Shown: positions 1-8,064 of the stretch, piece after piece
How positions within the stretch are numbered: the stretch's first letter is position 1
Layout: each line of letters begins with the position of its first letter
NCBI RefSeq assembly: GCF_028473645.1
Contig: NZ_CP097269.1
Span: 1,248,001-1,312,000 of the forward strand
Direction: 5' to 3'
DNA from: Acidovorax sp. GBBC 1281
GTDB lineage: Bacteria; Pseudomonadota; Gammaproteobacteria; Burkholderiales; Burkholderiaceae_C
Length of the DNA: 64,000 nucleotides
Made by a program: the position numbers and the translations under genes
The notes under the pieces: generated by a model
Database searches by the model: none
What the model saw: the letters and a program-made list of their open reading frames with translations, nothing else
Told to the model about the DNA's origin: nothing

Positions 1-1133
1 ACGGTGACGGTCAACTGCGACAGCGAAGCCGAGGTCTCCTGCAGGTTGCTGGCCGAAGTCTCGGTGCGGTTGGACAGGTCGTGGTTGCCTGCCTTGATTT
101 CGTCGGTCGCCGTCTTCATCGATTCCACGCCGTGGCGCACGTCCTGCAGCACGGTGCTGATCTTGTCCACGAAGGCATTGAACGACGAGGCGATCTGCGC
201 CACCTCGTCGTTGCCGGAGACGGGCAGGCGGTGCGTCAGGTCGCCGCCGCCGGAGCCCACCTCGTCCATGGCATCGCGCACCTCGGACAGCCGGCGGAAC
301 GACTTGGCGGTGAGCATCGCGCCCACGGCCGCGGCCAGCACCGCCAGCAACACGATGGCCACGGCCAGCGTCTGCAGCACGCTCTTGAGGCCGGTGGTCG
401 CCTCGGCCTTGTCCAGCGCCACGATCAGCGACCAGTCGGTGCCCTGCACCGGGCGGGCCTTGAGCAGCTTCGCGCTGCCGTTGAGTTCCACCTCCATGGG
501 CCGCGTGGCGTTGGCGAGCGAGGCCACGGCGGCGGGGGTGAGCAGGGGCGACAGCTCGGACACCGGCTTGAGGCTGAGCTTGGCGTCCGCGTGGGCCAGG
601 ATCTGCCCGTCGCTGTTCACCACGAAACCCAGGCTGCTCGGCGTGGGACGGATCGCGGCCACCACCTCGCGCACGCCCTCCAGCGGCACGGCGCCATTGA
701 CCACGCCCTGCAGTGCGCCCGCGCGCAGCAGCGGCGCCACGAAGGCGACGTACGGCACCCCGGTGGACGAGTCGCCGTACGGCTTGGTCACCGTGAGCTT
801 GCCGGCCTGCACCGCCGCCTTGTACCAGGGGCGTGCCGTCGGGTCATAGCCGGCGGGGGTCTGCGTGGTGGACTTGAAGGTCTTGTCCTCCCAGCCCACG
901 GTCGTGATCGGAAACCCGTTGGCCTTGCCCATCAGGGCCACGAAGCCCTGCGGATCGCCCTGCTCCACGACCGCCGCGGTGGCGTTCACGGCGGCCGCCT
1001 TGGCGGACACCCACTGGTCGATGGCCATCGTGTTGCCCGCCGTGATGGCGTCCAGGTCCTGCTCGATGGTCTCGAACGTGTTGGCGCGGGTGATGGAGTA
1101 GGTGGCGGCACCGGTCACCGCCAGGGCACAGAC
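1..1133 (-). pseudogene. methyl-accepting chemotaxis protein, 5' end removed by IS, 3' end beyond window
   Basis: The reverse strand is open from the IS edge to the window edge and encodes a chemoreceptor. In order it shows the end of the first membrane segment, an extracytoplasmic dCache-type sensor with the typical RPWYKAA stretch, a second membrane helix (about 310-385), a HAMP domain containing GDLTHRLPV, and the start of the cytoplasmic signalling domain (LSNRTETSASNLQ). Such proteins bind small ligands outside the cell and control CheA. Only the first ~20-25 residues, including start codon and promoter, appear to be missing: the IS5-group element begins right in the first membrane helix. 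The gene is therefore probably silent unless an IS-borne promoter reads through. The frame itself is intact, so the damage looks recent. The other end is cut by the window. Confidence 0.85.
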
Positions 1134-2415
1134 GGGAGCCTCTCACAACCCCATGTTTGACGAATCCGAATAGGGAGGAGTGGGCGCCAGTAGCCGTTTG
1201 AGCGTGATGAGGCCCAGCAACGGTCTGCGCCTGGGTGCATGAGGGGCCTTGCAGGCCCGGTGGCTCAGGCTTTCACCGTTTGCAGGCGCACTTGTGCCTT
1301 GCCAGTGGCGGGCTTGAAGAAAGCATCCACGCCCCGATGCAGGAACCAGGCCAGTCGCTTCATGTTGTAGCAGGCGGCCATCATCGTCATCCCCACCGTG
1401 GCGCGCGCCTGTCCGATGGTGCGCACGAACTTGCCCCCCAGGTGGCGGATACCGGCGAACACGTGCTCCACCTTGGCTCGTTTCTTTGCGATGCGCTGGT
1501 TGCGCCCCTTCTGGCATTCGCTCTGTGGTCGGCCCGCCTGCGCACGGCGCTGCATCGCATCCACGAATCCCAGCACTTTCAGCATCTGGCACCTTTGGCG
1601 GCTCGGGTAGGCTTTGTCCGCATGCACTGCCCGCCCGGTGTTGTGCATGTCCAGCACCTCATCGAAGTGGTGCCCGTCGTGCTCGCTGGCCGTGCCCGTG
1701 GCGAGGCGGCGGATGAAGCCGTGCTTGAGGTCCACGCTCACGCTGAGCTTGTAGCCGAAGTGGCTTTTGCCGTGCTTCTTCGTGTGCGTGGCCTCCACAT
1801 CCTTTTGCCTGCGTCGCGCTTGGCTCCAGTCCGGCTGCCCGCCTTGTGCCAGCGTTCGCCGCTCCTGCTGGCCGATGTGCTGTCGGGGCGCGGGCACCAG
1901 CGTGGCATCAATGGCCTGCCCGCCCCGGGCGATGTAGCCGTGGCGCTGCAGTTGGGCATCCACCCCCTGGAACAAGGCCGTTGCCCCGCCCACGCCAAGG
2001 CGCTCGCCAAAGCGCCAGATCGTGTTGCGGTCCGGCACGTTCATCGCATCCTGCAACAGGCAAAACCGCTGGTAGCTCCCCCGGTCCAGCAACTGATACT
2101 CCATCTGCTCATCGGACAGGTTGTACAGCCGCTTCAACACCAGGATGCGCACCATCACCTCGGTGGGGTAGGCGGGCCGACCGCCCCGGCGGCCACCCCC
2201 GCGTTCGATCAAGGCATCCACCAGCCGGGCCAGTTCTGCGAAGTCGATGTGCCGCGCGATCACCTGCAGCGGATCGCCCACCTCATCTCTCTTGTGTTGG
2301 CGCGAGGCCTCAGCGAACAGGTCGAACTTCAGGGCGCTACGGGGAGTGATCATGGCAAAGGATGGAGCACGCATTCTCGATCAACAAGGGACCGGATGGG
2401 TTTTGAGAGGTTCCC
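1134..2415 (-). mobile_element. IS5-family (IS5 group) insertion sequence, ~1.28 kb
   Basis: Imperfect terminal inverted repeats bound the element: GGGAGCCTCTCACAACCCC at the left and, read inward from the right, GGGAACCTCTCAAAACCCA. One transposase gene fills it. IS5-group elements normally duplicate a 4-bp YTAR target. TTAG stands next to the right end (2417-2420), but the left flank (AGAC) does not match it. The two flanks belong to unrelated genes (a chemoreceptor and a small lipoprotein-like gene), so the copy probably took part in a deletion or inversion after it inserted. Confidence 0.85.
1265..2374 (-). CDS. IS5-group DDE transposase
   Basis: 369-residue transposase with the IS5-type N-terminal domain (DLFAEASRQHKRDE, then YPTEVMVRILVLKRLYNLSD). 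The DDE catalytic triad is visible as IDATLVPAP, HADKAYPS and KRAKVEHVF. The protein would cut and join the ends of the element at 1134-2415. No frameshift or internal stop is seen, so it may be active. The first ATG is used here; a second in-frame ATG seven codons further in is an alternative start. Confidence 0.92.
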   Translation of the reverse strand: MRAPSFAMITPRSALKFDLFAEASRQHKRDEVGDPLQVIARHIDFAELARLVDALIERGGGRRGGRPAYPTEVMVRILVLKRLYNLSDEQMEYQLLDRGSYQRFCLLQDAMNVPDRNTIWRFGERLGVGGATALFQGVDAQLQRHGYIARGGQAIDATLVPAPRQHIGQQERRTLAQGGQPDWSQARRRQKDVEATHTKKHGKSHFGYKLSVSVDLKHGFIRRLATGTASEHDGHHFDEVLDMHNTGRAVHADKAYPSRQRCQMLKVLGFVDAMQRRAQAGRPQSECQKGRNQRIAKKRAKVEHVFAGIRHLGGKFVRTIGQARATVGMTMMAACYNMKRLAWFLHRGVDAFFKPATGKAQVRLQTVKA

Positions 2416-2655
2416 TTTAGCCCCTTGAAGAAAACCCTGTGGATCGCGGCAGTGTTGTTACTGTCATGTGCCCTTTGGCATGCACTTTCCCCAAGATACG
2501 ATCGCAGCCACTTCAGCCCTCGGCATGTTTATCGACTGGATTACTACGAAGTCTCATGGCTGCAGCGACTTGCGCACTGGGATATGCACTATCCGCATGT
2601 CATCCGCCTGTATCGTATCCAGCCGGAAACCCTGTTGGGCGAAAGCGAGGTGGTG

Positions 2656-2664
2656 GATCTCTGG
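2656..2664. repeat. 9-bp target-site duplication, left copy
   Basis: GATCTCTGG directly precedes the left inverted repeat of the IS903-type element and recurs at 4877-4885 directly after its right end. A 9-bp duplication is the known habit of the IS903 subgroup. Confidence 0.95.
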
Positions 2665-3566
2665 GGCGCTGTTGCACAAATCGAATTGCAGACGGCATGA
2701 CCCCAACCCCAGACGGACCTATGCCACAGCAGTCACCGACACGGTGTGAGGACGGCCGATCTGACTGAACCGATTGAGCAAGGCCACGCGGACATGCAGC
2801 TCCACAACCTGGCGGTCGAACGTGCGCGCGATCACCCGTTCGCCCAGTCGCTTGAAGCAGTGCATCTTCGTCTCCACAAGGCTGCGCCGGTGGTAGCCGC
2901 TCCACTTCTTCCAAATGCCGCGACCCAGGCGCTGGCACGCCCGAATGGCCTCATTACGATGCGCCGAGCCCGGACTCGACTTCTTCCAATGGCTGGCGTT
3001 CTTGCGGGGCGGGATCACCGCCATCGCGTGCCGCTCGGCAATGGCGTCCAGGCAGGCGCGCGTGTCGTAGGCGCCATCGGCACTGACGCTTTCGATGGAT
3101 TCGTCAGTGGGAATCTGAGCCAGCAACCCGGGCAACATCGGCGCATCCCCAATGGCGTTGCTGGTCACCTCGATGGCGCGTATTTCCAGCGTCTGCGCGT
3201 CGATGCCCAGATGGACCTTGCGCCATTCGCGCCGGTATTCAGCACCATGCTTCTTGCGTTTTCACTCTCCTTCGCCCAGGAACTTGATGCCGGTGCTGTC
3301 CACCAGCAACTGCAGCGGCGAGTTGGTTCGCTGGTAGCTCAGTTCGACCTGCAAGGTCTTTTGGCGCCGGCAAACAGTGCTGAAGTCAGGTACCGGCCAG
3401 TCCAGCTTTGCCAGCCGCAGCAGGCTCTGCACCATGCCCAGCGCCTGTCGCAAGGGCTGGCCGAACAGGCACTTGATGCTCAGGCAGAACTGGATTGCTG
3501 CGTCCGAGAAGGTTCGGCTGCGTCCACGCCTGCCGGTCGGCGTGCCAAACCACTGCATGCCCTCAT

Positions 3567-4661
3567 CTAGTGTCCTGTCCCGTTAATTCGCCCGCATAGT
3601 CTGGCGAGTTTTTCGAGGATGGAGTCTGCTGTAGCTGTCCAAGTAAACGGCTGGCAGGACTGGTTGTAATTCGCGATGAATGTGTCGATCTTGTTGATCA
3701 GATCCTTCACGCTGGTGAACGAGCCACGGCGGATTGCCCGCGTGGTGATGATCGAGAAGAAGCGCTCGACCTGATTGAGCCAGCTTGAATAGGTCGGAAC
3801 GAAGTGCATGTGCCAGCGAGGCCGCTCGGCCAACCAAGCGCGCACCTTTGGATGCTTGTGGCTGGCGTAGTTATCAGCTATGCAGTGCACATCCAGTTCG
3901 TCGGGCACTGCCTTGTCGATGGCGCGCAGGAAGGCAAGGAACTCTTGATGACGATGCCGGGGCCGGCACTGCGCGATCACTTGGCCATTCATCACGTTCA
4001 GGGCCGCGAACAAGGTGGTGGTGCCGTGGCGCACGTAGTCGTGCGTGACACCTTCGACATAGCCAAACCCCATTGGCAGCATCGGCTGCGTACGCTCCAA
4101 AGCTTGGCATTGGCTCTTCTCGTCCACGCACAGCACCAGCGCGTTGTCAGGTGGGTTCAGGTACAGCCCCACAACGTCGCGCAGCTTCTCGATGAACAGC
4201 GGATCGGTCGACAGCTTGAAGCTGTCGGCCCGGTGCGGCTTGAGGTTGAAGGTCTGCAGATAGCGCGCCACCGTGCTCTTGCTGATGCCCGTATCGGCGG
4301 CCAGCGTGCGGGTGCTCCAGTGGGTACCCCCATCAGCAGGCTTGGTGTGCAACGTCTTGGTAATCAACTCAGCAACACGCTCGTCATCTACCGTGCGGGG
4401 GCGACCCGGGCGCAACTCGTCGTAAAGCCCTGCAATGCGATGGCGCGCATAGCGCCCGCGCCACTTGGTGACAGTGCTACGACTGATCCCCAGAGCCTGC
4501 GCAACCGCGGTGCTGGCTTTATCTGTGCCTTCGCAAGTCAGCACGATGCGCGCCCTGAGCGACAACGCCGCTGGCAGCGAACGTGATCGCGCCATGGACG
4601 TCAGTTCCGCGCGCTCCACTTCACTAAGCGCAATTTCTGTTCGGGTCGTTGCATTGGGCAT
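3567..4661 (-). CDS. IS630-family transposase
   Basis: 364-residue transposase. The N-terminal half has an HTH (STAVAQALGISRSTVTKWRG) and a second winged-helix region. The C-terminal DDE domain shows VLCVDEKSQ, CIADNYASHKH and the SSWLNQVERFF motif, in which the Glu is catalytic. The reading frame is intact. The last codon inside the element is CAC; the TAG stop is built from the duplicated TA plus the next host base, so the element itself has no in-frame stop at its end. Confidence 0.94.
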   Translation of the reverse strand: MPNATTRTEIALSEVERAELTSMARSRSLPAALSLRARIVLTCEGTDKASTAVAQALGISRSTVTKWRGRYARHRIAGLYDELRPGRPRTVDDERVAELITKTLHTKPADGGTHWSTRTLAADTGISKSTVARYLQTFNLKPHRADSFKLSTDPLFIEKLRDVVGLYLNPPDNALVLCVDEKSQCQALERTQPMLPMGFGYVEGVTHDYVRHGTTTLFAALNVMNGQVIAQCRPRHRHQEFLAFLRAIDKAVPDELDVHCIADNYASHKHPKVRAWLAERPRWHMHFVPTYSSWLNQVERFFSIITTRAIRRGSFTSVKDLINKIDTFIANYNQSCQPFTWTATADSILEKLARLCGRINGTGH

Positions 4662-4728
4662 GGCGGCACCTCAAGGATGGCCCGAAACCATGCAGCTATC
4701 GTGCCTGCGAATTAACGGGACAGGACAC
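3570..4728 (-). mobile_element. IS630-family insertion sequence inside the IS903-type element
   Basis: 1,159-bp element with inverted repeats GTGTCCTGTCCCGTTAATTC at the left and its complement at the right. It is flanked by TA at 3568-3569 and 4729-4730, the TA target duplication typical of IS630/Tc1-mariner-type transposition. It sits within the transposase gene of the host IS. Confidence 0.95.
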
Positions 4729-4876
4729 TAGCCACATCGTCAACGAGCCTCGCGCTTTCAGCGCCGCGTTGTACGCCTTCCAGTTCGTCGTGCGGTACTT
4801 GCTCCGCTGCCTGTTCTTCGTCTCTGTCACGCAGTCAGTCTACGGGCATCAGCATCGCGATTTGTGCAACAAAGCC

Positions 4877-4885
4877 GATCTCTGG
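4877..4885. repeat. 9-bp target-site duplication, right copy
   Basis: Second copy of GATCTCTGG, directly after the right end of the IS903-type element; matches 2656-2664 base for base. Confidence 0.95.
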
Positions 4886-5042
4886 CTCAACGGGGAGATT
4901 TACTGGTGGCTCAATCCACCAGTGAATGCGGTGCAGGTCGGGCGGGATGCGGTGTTCGAAAACATCCCGCCCGAATGCACTGACTGCCCCCGGTTGCCCG
5001 ACTCCGCCGTCATGCCCTGACCGGCGAGCCGCCGTCCTCTCT

Positions 5043-6287
5043 TCACCCCAGCAGGTCGTGCAGCGTCCGCGCCACCACCTTGGTCGCGCGCCGCAGGTCT
5101 TCCAGGTCCAGGCGTTCGTCGGCGCGCTTGGCGTGCGACTCCAGCACGGTGCGCGGGCCGGCGCCGTAGATCACGCCGGGAATGCCAGCCTCGCCGTACA
5201 GGCGCACATCCGTGTACAGCGGCGTGCCCATGGCCGGGATCGGCTGGCCGAAGAGTGCCTCGCCGTGCTTTTGCAGCGCGGCCACCAGCGGGGCGTTGCC
5301 CGGTAGGGGCTGCATGGCGTTGGCCAGCAGCAGGCGCTTGATGTCCACCGTGATGCCGGCGCAGCCCGCGGCCGCCTCGGCGATCACCTGGCGGATGTTT
5401 GCCTCGACCTCGGCCGGGTTTTCCTCGGGGATCATGCGGCGGTCGAGCTTGAACACGACCTTGCCCGGGACCACGTTGGTGTTGGTGCCGCCTTCGATGC
5501 GGCCCACGTTCAGGTAGGGGTGCTCGATGCCATCCACCTTCGAGGTGATCTGCTGGTACCGGGCGTTCTGCGCATAGAGCGCGTTCAGGATCGCGACCGC
5601 GCCCTGCAGCGCGTCCACGCCGGTGTGTGGAATGGCGGCATGGGCCATCTTGCCGTGCACGGTCACCTCCATCTGCAGGCAGCCGTTGTGCGCCGTGACG
5701 ACCTCGTAGCTGAAGCCGGCGGCCAGCAGCAGATCGGGCCGGGTCAGGCCCTGGCGCAGCAGCCAGCCCGGGCCCAGTTCACCGCCGAACTCTTCGTCGT
5801 AGGTGAAGTGCAGTTCCACCGCGCCCTTGGTCGGCTTCGCCACGGCCTCCAGGGCGCGCAGGGCGAATGTGAAGCTGGCGAAATCGCTCTTGCTCACCGC
5901 GGTGGCGCGGCCGTAGATCTTGCCGTCCACGATCTCGCCGCCATAGGGCTCGTGCGTCCAGCCTTCGCCGGGCGGCACCACGTCGCCGTGGGCATTGAGC
6001 GCCACGGTGCGGCCGCCCGCGGCGGTGGCGCCCTCGCCATACGGCCTGCGCACGATGAGGTTGGTGATGGATTCCATGCCGTAGGCCTTGACCTCGGAAT
6101 CGGGCACGGGGTGGCGCTCGGCCTCGTAGCTGAAGGCCTGCAGCAGCTCGGCCGTGCGCTCGGCGTGCGGGGCGTTGTTGCCGGGCGGCGTGTCGGTGGG
6201 CACGCGCACCAGCGCCTGCAGAAAGCGCACTTCTTCGTCGAAATGTTGGTCGATCCAGGCGTCCAGTGATTGGTAGGTGCTGCTCAT
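5043..6287 (-). CDS. M20-family amidohydrolase/peptidase linked to the ureide pathway
   Basis: 414-residue member of the M20/ArgE-DapE-type hydrolases, which use a di-metal centre to cleave N-acyl or amide bonds. Visible landmarks are NAHGDVVPPGEGW (first metal His), the general-base region HFTYDEEFGGE, and the C-terminal His in ESHAKRADERLD. The segment that normally reads GRGxxDMKG, whose Asp bridges the metals, reads YGRATAVSKSDF here, with Val in the Asp place. This may be a subfamily trait. The start ATG overlaps the stop of the upstream uraD-allC gene (ATGA), so the two are translationally coupled. That context suggests the substrate is a ureide, carbamoyl or related N-acyl compound from purine breakdown, but the exact substrate cannot be read from the sequence. 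Confidence 0.85.
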   Translation of the reverse strand: MSSTYQSLDAWIDQHFDEEVRFLQALVRVPTDTPPGNNAPHAERTAELLQAFSYEAERHPVPDSEVKAYGMESITNLIVRRPYGEGATAAGGRTVALNAHGDVVPPGEGWTHEPYGGEIVDGKIYGRATAVSKSDFASFTFALRALEAVAKPTKGAVELHFTYDEEFGGELGPGWLLRQGLTRPDLLLAAGFSYEVVTAHNGCLQMEVTVHGKMAHAAIPHTGVDALQGAVAILNALYAQNARYQQITSKVDGIEHPYLNVGRIEGGTNTNVVPGKVVFKLDRRMIPEENPAEVEANIRQVIAEAAAGCAGITVDIKRLLLANAMQPLPGNAPLVAALQKHGEALFGQPIPAMGTPLYTDVRLYGEAGIPGVIYGAGPRTVLESHAKRADERLDLEDLRRATKVVARTLHDLLG

Positions 6288-8059
6288 GGGGTTTCGGTGG
6301 CCAGTTGGTTCAGAAGATGGGAGAAGGCGTCGACGGCGAGCTGCATGTCGTCGCTGGTCGTGCTTTCCAGGGGGTTGTGGCTGATGCCGCTGTTCAGTCC
6401 GCGCACGAACAGCATGGCCTGCGGCATGATTTCGTGCAGCTTCATGGCGTCGTGCCCGGCGCCGCTGGGCATGCGGTGCACCGGCACGCCCAGTGCGTCC
6501 ACGGCGCGTTCCCAGCGTTGCTGCCACGCGGGTGCGCTGGGCGCGGCGGCGGCGCGCATGGTTTCTTCCAGCGTGTAGTGCTGGCCGCGCCGCGCGGCGA
6601 TGGACTGCAGCGCGGCCAGCACGTCGGCCACCAGCGCATCGCGCTGGGGATCGGTGGGCGCGCGCAGGTCCAGGCTGAACTGGCAGCGGCCCGGCACCAC
6701 GTTGATGGAGCCGCCGGGCACGTTCAGCAGGCCCACGGTGCCCACCGAGTCGCCGTCGCGCGCGGCACGCGCCTCCACCGCGAGGATGAGTTCGGCCACG
6801 GCCGCAGCCGCATCGCGGCGGCGGTCCATGGGCGTGGTGCCGGCGTGGCTGGCCATACCGTGCATCTCGCCCACGAAGCGCACGCTGCCGTTGATGGAGG
6901 TGACCACGCCCAGGGGCAGGTCCAGTTCGTTGAGCACCGGGCCTTGCTCGATGTGCACCTCGACGAAACCGAGGTAGCGGCCCGGGTCGCGCTTCAGCTT
7001 CGGAATGTCGTCGATGCACAGGCCGGCATGCTGCATGGCCTCGCGCAGGGTCACGCCGTCGGCGTCCTTCTGGTCGAGCCACGCCGGGTCGAAGTCGCCG
7101 ATGAGCGCGCCCGAGCCGAGGAACGTTGCCTTGTAGCGCTGGCCTTCCTCCTCCGAAAAGCCCACCACCTCGATGCCGAAGGGCAGGCGCTGGCCCTGGC
7201 GGTACAGCTCGCGCACGCAGGCCATGGGCACGAAGATGCCCAGCCGGCCGTCGTATTTTCCGCCGTTGCGCACGGTGTCGTAGTGGCTGCCGGTCATGAG
7301 CAGGGGCGCATCGGGCGTGGCGCCGTGGTAGCGGCCCACCACGTTGCCCACCGCGTCCACGGCCACTTCGTCGAAGCCGCAGTCGCGCATCCAGTGGCTG
7401 ATGCGTTGCGCGCAGGCGCGGTGTGCATCGGTCAGGTAGGTGACGGTGAGCTGGCCCTTCTCGGCAAAGCCCGGGTCGCTGTGCTGCGCCAGGGTTTCCT
7501 GCCAGTCCCACACCCCGTTGCCCAGCACGGGCGACAAGCCGAACAGGTCGTTCAACCGGATCTCGGCGATGCGGTGGATGTTGCGCAGCGCCTCGGCCAG
7601 TTCGAAGTCCGGTGGGTTGGTGAGCCGGCGCGCGAAGGTGTCGATGATGTCCTGCCGGGGCAGCCCCGTGCCGCGCGGGCCGCGCACCGCGAGGATGAAC
7701 GGGAAGCCGAAGCGTGCGTTGTACTCGGCGTTGAGCTGCTGGATGCGCGCGAACTCTTCGGGTGTGCACTGCGTGAGGCCGGCCGTGCCCTGCTCGCGGG
7801 CCGACGCGGCCGTGAGCGCGTTCGCCACCATGGCCTTGCCCGCCAGTTCCGGGTGGGCGCGCACCAGGGCCAGCTGCGCCTCGCGCGGTGCCTGGGCCAG
7901 CACGCGCACCATCGCGTGCTTGAACTGCGCGAGCGAGCGGAAGGGCCGCGCGGCGAGCGCCTGCGTGGCGATCCACGGCGAATGCTCGTACAGGCCGTCC
8001 AGCAGGCGCGCGGCCTCTTCGGGGGCGGCGGCATTCAGTTGTTCGAGGGTGAGGGGCAT
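6284..8059 (-). CDS. fused OHCU decarboxylase (UraD) - allantoate amidohydrolase (AllC)
   Basis: 591-residue two-domain enzyme. Residues ~1-165 are a 2-oxo-4-hydroxy-4-carboxy-5-ureidoimidazoline decarboxylase (YEHSPWIA with the catalytic His, HPELAGKA, and the FGFPFILAVRG strand). This domain forms S-allantoin from the unstable product of UraH. Residues ~180-590 are an allantoate amidohydrolase of the M20 family (GSHYDTVRNGGKYDG, GFSEEEGQRY, VHIEQGPVLN, GMASHAGTTPM). This domain releases ammonia and CO2 from allantoate and yields ureidoglycine/ureidoglycolate. The two flanking pathway steps, allantoinase and UraH, are encoded at 8065-9048 and 15709-16059. The gene follows puuE by 5 bp and overlaps the M20 gene by 4 bp, so it is the centre of a puuE-uraD/allC-M20 operon. 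Confidence 0.93.
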   Translation of the reverse strand: MPLTLEQLNAAAPEEAARLLDGLYEHSPWIATQALAARPFRSLAQFKHAMVRVLAQAPREAQLALVRAHPELAGKAMVANALTAASAREQGTAGLTQCTPEEFARIQQLNAEYNARFGFPFILAVRGPRGTGLPRQDIIDTFARRLTNPPDFELAEALRNIHRIAEIRLNDLFGLSPVLGNGVWDWQETLAQHSDPGFAEKGQLTVTYLTDAHRACAQRISHWMRDCGFDEVAVDAVGNVVGRYHGATPDAPLLMTGSHYDTVRNGGKYDGRLGIFVPMACVRELYRQGQRLPFGIEVVGFSEEEGQRYKATFLGSGALIGDFDPAWLDQKDADGVTLREAMQHAGLCIDDIPKLKRDPGRYLGFVEVHIEQGPVLNELDLPLGVVTSINGSVRFVGEMHGMASHAGTTPMDRRRDAAAAVAELILAVEARAARDGDSVGTVGLLNVPGGSINVVPGRCQFSLDLRAPTDPQRDALVADVLAALQSIAARRGQHYTLEETMRAAAAPSAPAWQQRWERAVDALGVPVHRMPSGAGHDAMKLHEIMPQAMLFVRGLNSGISHNPLESTTSDDMQLAVDAFSHLLNQLATETP

Positions 8060-8064
8060 GGCGT

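Larger units (their letters stand above)
2719..4830 (-). pseudogene. IS903-type transposase, interrupted by IS630 and by a nonsense codon
   Basis: The coding sequence starts with a GTG at 4830 (reading TETKNRQRSKYRTTNWKAYN), is interrupted between 4731 and 3567 by the IS630-type element, and resumes exactly in frame with DEGMQWFGTPTGRRGRSRTF. At 3262-3264 a TGA stands where IS903-type proteins have Trp (GEGE-W-K), a single-base TGG to TGA change. The rest continues to the stop at 2719. The catalytic triad would be LVDSTGIK, SADGAYDT and SLVETKMH. The defects make the protein non-functional, so the element can move only if a related transposase acts on it. Confidence 0.9.
2665..4876 (-). mobile_element. 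IS903-type (IS5 family) element carrying a nested IS630-type element
   Basis: The right end read inward is GGCTTTGTTGCACAAATCG; the left end differs only slightly (GGCGCTGTTGCACAAATCG). These are classic IS903-type termini and the element is flanked by GATCTCTGG on both sides. Without the nested IS630 copy and its TA duplication the element is ~1.05 kb, the usual IS903 size. It is inactivated twice: by the nested insertion and by a nonsense codon. Confidence 0.93.
2425..5020 (+). pseudogene. small lipoprotein-like gene split by IS903-type element
   Basis: Removing the IS at 2665-4876 together with one copy of the 9-bp target duplication rejoins codons 2425-2664 with 4886-5020 in frame, giving a ~124-residue protein. 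It starts at a TTG and has a basic N-terminus, a hydrophobic segment and a Cys (KKTLWIAAVLLLSC) that could be a lipobox. The body is rich in aromatic residues (YDRSHFSPRHVYRLDYYEV) and the tail has a CxxC-like ECTDCP. I do not recognise a family. The IS5-group element ends 9 bp before the TTG, so the natural ribosome binding site, and possibly the true start, has been removed. The gene is thus broken at both its 5' side and its middle. Confidence 0.6.

Noticed and set aside
5043..7976. 977-codon reverse frame that looks like a fusion of the M20 protein with upstream sequence
   Set aside because: Upstream of 6287 the reading is Arg/Ala/Gly-rich nonsense, while the uraD-allC frame there has complete motifs.
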